Assembly: GCA_963696545.1 (NCBI GenBank)
Contig: CAVOKQ010000007.1
Coordinates: 556,651 to 620,650, forward strand
Reading direction: 5' to 3'
Source: RPQJ01 sp963696545
GTDB taxonomy: Bacteria; Pseudomonadota; Gammaproteobacteria; Steroidobacterales; Steroidobacteraceae
DNA length: 64,000 bases
Part shown: positions 27,808-35,435 of the stretch, one piece after another
Position numbering within the stretch: the first letter of the stretch is position 1
How the letters are laid out: each line of letters starts with the position of its first letter
Program-made: the position numbers and the translations under genes
The notes under the pieces: model-generated
What the model was told of the DNA's origin: nothing
Seen by the model: only the letters and a program-made list of their open reading frames with translations
Database searches by the model: none

Positions 27808-30177
27808 TCACTGCGCGCACTGCCCGATCGGCAGGTGACTGCAGTGCTCCGCCTTGGTATCAAACGTGCGTCCCGGGCCGTGGCAGAAGGCGCAACCTTC
27901 GGCTGACGACGACGGCACGAGCGTCTTGGCCACGCCGAGCGAGCCTCCCTGGCTCGTCATGTGGTCCGCTGCGGCAGTCGATCCATGGCAGGACTTGCAG
28001 GTGCCGGCCGTCGCGGAATCCGCGAGGTCGTCCGTCCAGGCGAGTGCCGCCGGCCCGGTCGCCAGGGCCGTCCCTGCGTCGACCGTGATGGGCAGCGCCG
28101 TCGCGCGCGCGACGTTGAAGGTGCCCGCAAGGTGACAACCCTCGCAGCGCGCGAGTTCCTGTGGATAGGTGATCGCTCCCACCTTCGCCACGTTGCTGTT
28201 GTGCACGTTGTGGATGAATGCACCCAGCGCCAGCGGGCCCAGGTCGTCCGTTCCACCGCCGCTGGCCGGCCAGCTGCCGCCAACGCTCGGGCCGTGGCAG
28301 ATCGTGCATATCATCGGGTCGCCGGCGCGGCTGCCATCGTGCGCGGACACCTGCTCGTGGCAAGCGTTGCACTTCGCCGGATCCACGATCTGCGGGCGCG
28401 GCGTGCTGCCCGCGATTGCGCAGGAGGTGCCTGGACGGGTGTCTGGACAGTAGGCACTGTCCGGGTAGGCATCGGACCCGTCGAACACGCGACGGCCTTC
28501 GAGCACCACCATCAGGCCGGTCCCCAGGACCGGATCGCTGAAGCCCGAAGGCAGCGGCTGCGCCAGCGTGTAGCTGTAGGTGCCGTTGCCATTGTCCACG
28601 ACGCTCGCCATGTTCGCGATCAGGTCCACGACGATCGCCTGCCCGCGGTCGGCCTGGTAGGCGTTGCCCGCGACGTCCGCGATGTTGTGGATGTCCTGCG
28701 TGGTCCAGCCGAAGTCGAGGCCCAGCTGGCCGCCGTCCGTGATCTGATTCTTGTTCATCGGCACGCCGTCCAGCCGGATCTGGAACGTGACTGTCGGGCT
28801 CTGCCCGACCGCGGCGTTCTGCACGCCGAGTATCCGGTACGTGAACCGCTTGCCGTTCACGATCGCCCTGCGCGCCGGGTCCTGCGCGTGAACTTCGAGG
28901 ATGTCGCCACCGGGCCCGCCCGCCTTGTGGCAGCCCTTGCACTCGCCGTCATTGAACGTGAGAAAGTCCGGCGGCAGGCTGCCGGCAGGATGCGTGAAGG
29001 TGTAGGTGTACCGACCAGTCGTGGCGCTCGGTCCCGTCTTGCCGAGGCCCGCGATGTGGCAGCCGCCGCAGGCCGCGGCGCCGGCATTCGTCTGCCAGTC
29101 GTCGCCCTGGGGCGTGGCGGCCGACAGCTGGTGGCATTTCTCGCAGAAGGTGATCGGCTGCGGGTAGGTGACGTCGCCCGCGTTGACCACCTCGTTGTTG
29201 AAGCCATAGACGATGTACGGCGTGCTGCGGTGCTTACCCAGGTGTATCGAGTGGGCCATGTACGAGAGTTCCAGCGACTCGCCCGAGTCCGGGTCGGTCG
29301 TCGCGGGGTTGTGGCAGACGACGCAGTACTCGACGTCGCGCCGTGAGCCACCGTGCTCTGCAAACCGCACGTGACAGCTGTCGCAGTTCGTCGTGGCCGC
29401 GACCAGCCTTTCCGTGGTCACGGGACCGCCGCTCGGAACGAAGTCCCTGAACGGGTTGTCGGGATCGAGGCCCACCGCGTTGCTTGCGAGGTTGAGCGCG
29501 ATGCTGACGCGGTGCGTCAGCGTCGGCTCGTAGGTCACGGCGATCGGGGTGGTCACCGCGGTGAGGTTGACTGCCCCGATGTATCGGTACCTGCCGCCAC
29601 CAAGTTCCGTCCAGCTGGAGCCTGCAGCTCCGCCTGTCTCGACATTCGCCTGGACCGCGCTCGGCAGCGCAGCGGCCGGGGTCGTGATGGTGCCGTTCTG
29701 CGTGCGGTTGATGTAGCTCTGCCAGCGCGACGCGAAACCGCTCGCGGGCGGCACCAGCTTCGCCACGCCGAGACGCAGCGTGCCAGGCGCAAGCCCCAGT
29801 ACCGCACCGCCCTTGTCCGTCTTGACGGTGAACTCGACGACTGGCTTCGTGGCACAAGCCCCGCCGGCAGAGCAGAACGTTGCGACTGCAGCTGAAAACG
29901 TAGCCTCGGGCACGATCAGTGCGCCGATGTCCGTGATCTCCTGCGCGGTCAGGCCGGAGCCCGTACCCATGTTCCTGACGTCCCCGCCCTGTGCGATCGG
30001 GACGTCTGGCGGCCCCACCGGCCCCGGCGGACCGTTCCCGCCGGAACCGCCGGATCCCGGCGAATCCTTGCTGACGCTGCCTCCGCACCCGGCGAGGCCG
30101 ACCGTGGCCGCAAGCGCCAGCATCGCAATCAGGGGCACGCGCGATCGCGTGATGCCCCGCGCGCTAGAGATTTTCAT
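27808..30177 (-). CDS. OmcA/MtrC-family decaheme outer-membrane lipoprotein (copy 2)
   Basis: A 789-residue precursor with lipobox GLAGC, then a glycine/proline-rich linker. Ten CXXCH motifs (CDSCH, CVVCH, CEKCH, CGGCH, CKGCH; CNACH, CTICH, CEGCH, CKSCH, CAFCH) flank a beta domain, as in the OmcA/MtrC family. I choose ATG 30177 (MKISSARGITRSRVPL) over an ATG 12 codons upstream, because the signal-peptide start ARGITRSR matches copy 1. It begins the tandem copy 2, copy 3, mtrA, mtrB, with 84 bases to copy 3. Confidence 0.92.
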   Translation of the reverse strand: MKISSARGITRSRVPLIAMLALAATVGLAGCGGSVSKDSPGSGGSGGNGPPGPVGPPDVPIAQGGDVRNMGTGSGLTAQEITDIGALIVPEATFSAAVATFCSAGGACATKPVVEFTVKTDKGGAVLGLAPGTLRLGVAKLVPPASGFASRWQSYINRTQNGTITTPAAALPSAVQANVETGGAAGSSWTELGGGRYRYIGAVNLTAVTTPIAVTYEPTLTHRVSIALNLASNAVGLDPDNPFRDFVPSGGPVTTERLVAATTNCDSCHVRFAEHGGSRRDVEYCVVCHNPATTDPDSGESLELSYMAHSIHLGKHRSTPYIVYGFNNEVVNAGDVTYPQPITFCEKCHQLSAATPQGDDWQTNAGAAACGGCHIAGLGKTGPSATTGRYTYTFTHPAGSLPPDFLTFNDGECKGCHKAGGPGGDILEVHAQDPARRAIVNGKRFTYRILGVQNAAVGQSPTVTFQIRLDGVPMNKNQITDGGQLGLDFGWTTQDIHNIADVAGNAYQADRGQAIVVDLIANMASVVDNGNGTYSYTLAQPLPSGFSDPVLGTGLMVVLEGRRVFDGSDAYPDSAYCPDTRPGTSCAIAGSTPRPQIVDPAKCNACHEQVSAHDGSRAGDPMICTICHGPSVGGSWPASGGGTDDLGPLALGAFIHNVHNSNVAKVGAITYPQELARCEGCHLAGTFNVARATALPITVDAGTALATGPAALAWTDDLADSATAGTCKSCHGSTAAADHMTSQGGSLGVAKTLVPSSSAEGCAFCHGPGRTFDTKAEHCSHLPIGQCAQ

Positions 30178-30365
30178 TCCTGGCTTCCTGGCTCGTTCGA
30201 ACATGCGCTGCAACCAGCGGTCCCGACATTACGCCATCGACCCCGGCCTCCCGGCCCGGCCGACGGCATGGATTGTTAGTTTGGACTGATACTAGCCAGT
30301 ATGCCGCGGCATGAACAGGGGCTGGAGACTGCGGCAAGACCGCATGCCCCGGCGGAAGTTGTCTA

Positions 30366-30394
30366 TTAGCAAAATGGGTCTTCTCCATTAGACT
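30366..30394 (+). promoter_or_regulatory. Weak candidate promoter for the OB-fold lipoprotein gene
   Basis: TTAGCA (30366-30371) and TAGACT (30389-30394) are spaced by 17 bases, each matching four of six consensus positions, about 48 bases before the GTG start. It lies in the 264-base spacer between divergent genes. Confidence 0.3.
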
Positions 30395-30441
30395 TCAGCG
30401 CCTTGGTCACCCCCCCAATTTCACCGAACCCGGAGAATCCC

Positions 30442-30951
30442 GTGCTGAAGGCAACCATTGCCAGCGTGCTCGCCCTGTCCGCCGCCCTGTCCCTTGCCGG
30501 CTGCGACCAGAAGACCCAGGAGGCGGCCAAGCCCGCCGCCACTGCCCAGGAACCAGCCGGTACGGCTGACCGCACCATGCCTGCGGGCGTGGAGCACCCC
30601 GATGTCAAGCCCAGTGCCGAGATCGACCTCGCCGGAATCGCGAAGGCGGAGGGCGGCAAGACCGTCGCCGAGGTCTACGCGGAGAAGGACGCGCTCGTGA
30701 ACACCAAGGTCACCGTGCGCGGCAAGGTCGTAAAGACCAACGCCGGCATCATGGGCAAGGACTGGCTGCACGTCCGCGACGGCTCGGGCGCGGATGGCAC
30801 CAACGACCTGACCGTGACCACGGCCCCCGGCACGCTGCCGAAGGTCGGCGACACCGTCGTGGTGACCGGGACCGTGGTCCTCAACAAGGACTTCGGCATG
30901 GGTTACCAGTACCCGGTGATGGTCGAAGGCGCCGAAGTGAAGGTTGAGTGA
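30442..30951 (+). CDS. OB-fold lipoprotein in the decaheme cluster
   Basis: A 169-residue precursor. GTG 30442 (VLKATIASVLALSAALSLAGC) has GGAGAA upstream and gives a lipoprotein signal ending LAGC. After an alanine-rich linker the sequence VNTKVTVRGKVVKTNAGIMGKDWLHVRDGSG ... GDTVVVTGTVVLNKDFGMGYQYPVMVEGAEVKV has the strand pattern of an OB fold of the tRNA_anti/nucleic-acid-binding-like type. Its function is not recognised. It is the only plus-strand gene inside the Mtr region and has its own terminator. Confidence 0.7.
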   Translation: MLKATIASVLALSAALSLAGCDQKTQEAAKPAATAQEPAGTADRTMPAGVEHPDVKPSAEIDLAGIAKAEGGKTVAEVYAEKDALVNTKVTVRGKVVKTNAGIMGKDWLHVRDGSGADGTNDLTVTTAPGTLPKVGDTVVVTGTVVLNKDFGMGYQYPVMVEGAEVKVE

Positions 30952-31022
30952 CCAACGCTTGCGCCTGACCACACGCGGCAGGCCGTAATCACGGCGGGCG
31001 CCTCGCGGGGCCCGTAAACGAA

Positions 31023-31058
31023 GATGCCCGTGACGCAAGTCACGGGCATCGCTTTTTT
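31023..31058 (+). terminator. Intrinsic terminator after the OB-fold lipoprotein gene
   Basis: A perfect 12-base stem GATGCCCGTGAC/GTCACGGGCATC with loop GCAA is followed by GC and a run of seven or more T. It is a textbook Rho-independent terminator about 70 bases after the stop codon. Confidence 0.9.
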
Positions 31059-31107
31059 TCCGGCGTTGAATGTCGCGCGACGAGCCGCGACACCCGGGAT
31101 CCAGGCT

Positions 31108-31422
31108 CTATTGCTGCTTCTTCTTCCCGCAGCCGGCCTTGCTGGCCCGCACGAAGATCTCGGACAAATCATCGATCGGGCCGGGAGTACTGCCCTTCGC
31201 TTCCAGTTCGTCGCGGTACTGCTGGCACTGGGGCGAGGAATCGAGGTAAGCCGCCATGTCGGCTGCCGTCTTGGACCGGTCCTTGGGCTCGGGCTGCGCG
31301 GGCACAGGCTGAGTTGCAGTCGTAACGTCGTCGTCTTCCTGCGCCTGCGGCGCCTCTTTCTTCGCGCATCCCGCCATGACCGCCATGACCGTGATGGCAA
31401 CCAATGCATTGACTCTGTTCAT
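31108..31422 (-). CDS. Small lipoprotein, unknown function
   Basis: A 104-residue precursor (ATG 31422) with a lipobox VMAGC at about residue 17-21, an acidic/proline-rich linker, and a folded part KTAADMAAYLDSSPQCQQYRDELEAKGSTPGPIDDLSEIFVRASKAGCGKKK containing two cysteines that could form a disulfide. I do not recognise a family. It sits between decaheme copy 1 and the OB-fold gene, on the minus strand. It is probably transcribed separately from copy 1, since a terminator lies between them. Confidence 0.65.
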   Translation of the reverse strand: MNRVNALVAITVMAVMAGCAKKEAPQAQEDDDVTTATQPVPAQPEPKDRSKTAADMAAYLDSSPQCQQYRDELEAKGSTPGPIDDLSEIFVRASKAGCGKKKQQ

Positions 31423-31535
31423 CGTTTCACACGCTCGAAATGGGTACCCGGAGTGGGGCCGGAAGAATGCCACATCGCCGCCGAAACGGGATACTGGCTT
31501 TCCGAGCCGTGACTGACCGGCCGGGGTTCTGTTGG

Positions 31536-31564
31536 AAAAAAAAAGGCGGGCCCGAAGGCCCGCC
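31536..31564 (-). terminator. Intrinsic terminator after decaheme copy 1
   Basis: On the minus strand GGCGGGCC/GGCCCGCC (31545-31564) with a four-base loop is followed by nine T (31536-31544). It lies about 60 bases past the stop of decaheme copy 1, so copy 1 is probably a separate transcript from copies 2 and 3. Confidence 0.9.
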
Positions 31565-31626
31565 TCACAGTTCATCTCTTCTCGGGGAGCCGGGATGGGC
31601 CCGAAGGCCCACCCCGCTCACTCAGC

Positions 31627-34106
31627 TCACTGCGTATCGATAATGGTCTGACGCCCATTCTCGAAGACCTGCGGCGTCCAACCTTCGTTGTACGCGTGGC
31701 CCTTGGCGTCGGTGCCCGTGTGGCAGCTCGTGCAGGCAGCCGCCGACGCGCCCTGGAGGGTGTCGTCGATCTTGTTGATCCACGTGGTGCTGCCCGCGTC
31801 GAGCGTGGTCGCCACGGCCTGGCTCTGGTCCGGCGTATTGCGCGCCGAACCCGATTCGTCGTTGTGGCAAGCCGTGCAGTCGTTGAACAGCCGTGGATAG
31901 GTCGGGGCGAAGAAGTTGAAGACCTGGCAGTTGGCAGGATTCGAGCCATAGACCACGTACTTCTGATTACCCGATTCCGCGTCGATACCGCACGTGCCTA
32001 CGGTGCTCGCCCAGTTCGGGCCCAGCATCGACACGTCGGGCGCCCAGGCATAGATGCCCCGGGTCCGGTAGATCACGAACGGCGCCGCTTCCGTCGCCTC
32101 GCCGGCCGTGTGGATCCGGTGCAGCATCGTCTTCAGCTCGTACGTCTGGCCGACCAGGCCGTCGTACGCCTCGGACGCGTCGACGCCCATGCCGTAGCGG
32201 ACGTTCTGCTCGGACGACGCCGAGTTGTGGCACACGGTGCACATCAGCGCGTTGTCGACCCGGGTGTTGCCGTGCTGGTAGAGCGAGCCTACATGGCACT
32301 TCAGGCACTTGTCGGTATCGACGATCGTGCGACGCACCGTGCTCGACTCAGCGCCCGAGCCGACGACAAACTGGTACGTCGGGGTCGGAACGCGGACATA
32401 CATGTAGGTGTATGCATACGCAGGATTGTCGAAGCCCTCCGGCAGCGGAAGCATCGGCTTGCCCTGGAGGGCCACGATGCCTACCGTCGCCCCGGTGGGC
32501 ACGGTTCCCCTGCTGAAGGTCGTGGTCGCCACGTTGCCCGCGCAGGTCGTGTTGACCGGGTTGGTGGCCGTCGCATTGGCTGCCGTGTACAAGGTAACGT
32601 TGGTCGGCTGGCCGGGCGCGTTGGTGGCCTGGCCGAGGATGTAGTCGTTGCCCTGCATGTAGGTGCGCAGCATGCCCGGCTGTCCATCGAGGACGACGCC
32701 GGTGGCCGGGACGAACCCCGGATGAGTGGCATCAATCGCGGTGTTGCACGGATCCACGGGGTCGCCGTCGTACGTGGCTGTCCAGGTGACGGCCATCTGC
32801 CCAGTCGTGGCGTTGTCCGTGACGCCAGTGATCTCCCAGGTGAACTTCTCGCCTTCGGTGATGGTGAGATCCTTGCCGTCCCAGATGATGCCGACTCGCT
32901 CGGTCTCGATACCGTTGTGGAACTGTGCGACTGCGTAACGCGCGACGTTGTCGGTGTCGTTGTGGCAATCCGTGCAGACCGTGGTTTCGTCGAAGCCACT
33001 GTGGAAGGTCAGGTCGTTGGCCTCGAAGAGTTCTTCCCAGATTCCCAGTCCGGTGTCCGGAGCAGCCTTACCGCCAGTCATGTCACCGTGGCAGCTGAAG
33101 CAGTTGTCGGGCGTGACCGGCATTGCGTTGGCCCGCGCCAGCGCTGCCGGCGTGTCGTGGCAGACGAGCAGTTGCTCATGAACGTCGGGTAGGAGACTTC
33201 CCACTCCTCGCCACCGCTCACATACATGCCGCCGGGCATCTCCTCGGAGTTGTGGATGCCGTGGACCATGGGCATGTACTTGAAGGCGGGCCAGAAATCT
33301 TCAGTCGGGTCTGGATCCCCGTCGCCCAACGCGTTGGGTGCGTCATGACACACCGCGCAGGTCAGCCCGTTCAGCGGGGATGACCTGTGCATGCCCTGGC
33401 CCACGGGGCCGTGGCAGTTGGAGCAGGTCCCGGCGCTGACCATGTCCGGGTCTTGTGCAGCTTCCGGCCAGTCGCCGACCACATACGCGCGAACGCCTGC
33501 AGACCCTGCAGCAGTCTGGACTCGGAGGGCGTAGCGCGAATTGACGGTACCGTAGGCCGCGGCACCACCGGCGATCGTGATGGTGTAGTTGCCACCGGTG
33601 CCGCCGCTCAGCGTGGCCGGCGTCTCGCTGTCGGACAGATCGGTGCGCGTGCCGACATCATTGACGTCGACGTAGAACCGGTAGTCGTTGGAGATACCGT
33701 TGAAGGTCGTCGCGTTGACGCCGTCCACCTTGAGATTGAACGTCATGAGGAGGTCGGCACCCTCGACGCCGCCCGTCGCAAAGGCGACGTTGCTGATCTT
33801 AGGCACTCCCGTGACGGCATGCTCGACGGCAAAGGCGTGCACAGAGTCGGCGTCATGACAGACGCCGCAGGCCTCGCGCGGCTCGATCGTGGCGCCTGGG
33901 CCCGTGGCACCCGTTGCACCCGTTGCACCCGTTGCGCCCGTGGCGCCCGTGGCGCCTGTGGCACCCGTGGCACCTTGTGCTCCATTGTTGCCATCGCTGC
34001 CGGAGCAACCGGCTATGCCGCCTATGCCGCCGATTGCTGTCAGCGCCATCAATGCTAGGAGCGCAGCGCGTGATCGCGTGATGCCCCGGGCGTGAGTGGT
34101 ACTCAT
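31627..34106 (-). CDS. OmcA/MtrC-family decaheme outer-membrane lipoprotein (copy 1, one frameshift)
   Basis: About 826 residues after repair. ATG 34106 (MSTTHARGITRSRAALLAL) has GGGAG upstream, and the lipobox is GIAGC. Nine CXXCH motifs are intact (CGVCH, CSNCH, CAVCH, CFSCH, CTDCH, CLKCH, CTVCH, CTACH, CTSCH). A tenth, CLVCH, is restored by adding one base near 33168, where the frame breaks after YPTFMSNC. A collagen-like Gly-Ala-Thr repeat follows the lipobox. The N-terminal half differs in heme spacing from copies 2 and 3, so it is a more distant paralogue. Confidence 0.9.
33901..33972 (-). repeat. Tandem 9-base repeat coding (Gly-Ala-Thr)n in decaheme copy 1
   Basis: Eight consecutive 9-base units of the form CCCGT(G/T)GC(A/G), with a few silent differences, encode eight Gly-Ala-Thr triplets directly after the lipobox region (residues about 40-64). 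The unit is a collagen-like G-X-Y repeat, which may hold the heme domain away from the membrane. Copy number may vary between strains. Confidence 0.85.
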
Positions 34107-34422
34107 TGTTGTTGACTCCCTATTCGGTCCGTTGTCACCGATGAACAAACTGAATCCCCGCCGAAGCTGGGATTTCGCAACGGATATTAGGGAAGCCGGG
34201 GCACCAGCGGCAGTTCGGTTATCCGCAGTCGTGTCGCGGAAATCGGCGGGCGGCGGCGCGTCCTTTGCCTTGTTCGAAAGGCCGCTGGTCGCTTGTGAAT
34301 CGTGGATTGCACGTACGTCGCGTACGCGACGAGCCAGAGGGGACACTCCCCATTTTCGTGCCGAGCCTTTTCTGTTGGATCAGTGCAACAGCGTGAGCGC
34401 GAAAAAGGGGAATGTCCCCTCC
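34107..34422. other. Intergenic region between decaheme copy 1 and hypE
   Basis: These 316 bases hold no gene that I can support. A TAATAT element at about 34186 on the minus strand could be a -10 box for decaheme copy 1, without a clear -35. Its hypE-side half contains a perfect 16-base palindrome and a long inverted repeat, entered separately. No terminator with a T run is seen after hypE. Confidence 0.6.
34316..34420. repeat. REP-like palindromic element
   Basis: Positions 34316-34331 form a perfect palindrome CGTCGCGTACGCGACG. Positions 34338-34358 (AGGGGACACTCCCCATTTTCG) and 34400-34420 (CGAAAAAGGGGAATGTCCCCT) are an inverted pair differing at two or three positions, about 40 bases apart. 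Each arm is itself nearly self-complementary (GGGGACA(C/T)TCCCC). This is the look of extragenic REP-type elements mobilised by IS200-like transposases. No such transposase is in the window. Confidence 0.6.
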
Positions 34423-35433
34423 TCAGCAGATGCGGGGCAGCGGATCGTCCTCGAGTTCCTCGATGACGCGCTCGCCGCCAATGCCGGTCCGGAGCACGAC
34501 GCGCACCGGGCGCTCGCGCAGCTGCCCGATGATCGCGGCCTCGCGGCCGCCCGGCAGCGCCTGCATCGCCTCGAGCGCGGCCAGGGCGGAGCTGGCGGCG
34601 GTAACGGCCACCACCCTGCCCTCGCAGGCCAGGAAGTACGGGTCGTAGCCCAGCATCTCGCAGACCGAGCGCACCGAGTCGCGGACCGGGATGGCCGATT
34701 CCTCGAGCAGGATGCCGAGGCCCGTCGCCTGCGCGATCTCGTGAGTCACGGTGGCGAGCCCGCCTCGAGTCGGGTCGCGCATGAAGCGCAGGCCGGGTAC
34801 GGCCGCGAGCGCCCGGGTGAGCGGCAGCACGCTCGCCGCGTCGGACTGCAGGTCGCCCCGCAGGCCGAACTGCTCGCGCGCCAGCATCACCGCGATGCCG
34901 TGGTCGCCCACGGGACCGCTCACCAGCACCGCATCCCCGTCGCGGATGCGATCCATTCCCAGTCGAAGGCCCGGATCCTTGACGCCGATGCCGCTGGTGT
35001 TCAGGTAGATGCCGCCGCCCTCTCCGCGCCGCACCACCTTGGTGTCCCCGGCCGCGACCACGACGCCGATTTCCGCCGCGGCCGACGCGATGCCGGCCAC
35101 CACCCGCTCGAGCACCGCGAACTCGAGGCCTTCCTCGAGCAGTACGCCGAGGCTCAGGTACTTCGGGATCGCACCCGCCACCGCGAGGTCGTTGGTCGTG
35201 CCGTGCACGGCGAGCGAGCCGATGTTGCCGCCCGGGAACTCGATGGGCTGCACGGTGAAGCTGTCGGTCGTGAACACGAGTTCCCCGGCGCCCGCGTCCC
35301 AGGGCAGGATCGCGGCGTCGGTGTCGGTGTCGAGCAGCGGGTTGGCGAGGTGGTGCGCGAAGATCTCGTGGATGAGTTCGCGCATGTAGCGCCCGCCGTT
35401 GCCGTGGGCGAGCGAAACGTGCGTGTCCAGCAT
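34423..35433 (-). CDS. hypE: Hydrogenase maturation protein HypE
   Basis: HypE, 336 residues, dehydrates its own C-terminal thiocarboxamide to a thiocyanate, the source of the CN ligands of the NiFe centre. The C-terminus ends PRIC, with the essential terminal cysteine. The ATP-binding AIR-synthase-like motifs (LAHGNGGRYMRELI, DTDAAILPWDAG, FTTDSFTVQPIEFPGGNIG, MRDPTRGGLATVTHEIA) are intact. ATG 35433 follows the HemN-like stop by two bases. It is the last gene of the hyp operon. Confidence 0.96.
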   Translation of the reverse strand: MLDTHVSLAHGNGGRYMRELIHEIFAHHLANPLLDTDTDAAILPWDAGAGELVFTTDSFTVQPIEFPGGNIGSLAVHGTTNDLAVAGAIPKYLSLGVLLEEGLEFAVLERVVAGIASAAAEIGVVVAAGDTKVVRRGEGGGIYLNTSGIGVKDPGLRLGMDRIRDGDAVLVSGPVGDHGIAVMLAREQFGLRGDLQSDAASVLPLTRALAAVPGLRFMRDPTRGGLATVTHEIAQATGLGILLEESAIPVRDSVRSVCEMLGYDPYFLACEGRVVAVTAASSALAALEAMQALPGGREAAIIGQLRERPVRVVLRTGIGGERVIEELEDDPLPRIC

Positions 35434-35435
35434 CG

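Noticed and set aside
33901..33972. CRISPR-like short repeat array
   Set aside because: The 9-base units are contiguous without spacers and encode Gly-Ala-Thr in frame within a lipoprotein. No cas gene is present anywhere in the window.
25342..34106. Decahemes as nitrite or hydroxylamine-type multiheme enzymes
   Set aside because: They lack the CXXCK motif and the compact heme spacing of those enzymes, and they carry lipoboxes and beta-domain/pentaheme layout of the OmcA/MtrC family.
34338..34420. Rho-independent terminator of the hyp operon
   Set aside because: The hairpin arms are 40 bases apart, and neither strand shows a T run after the stem. A REP-like element fits better.
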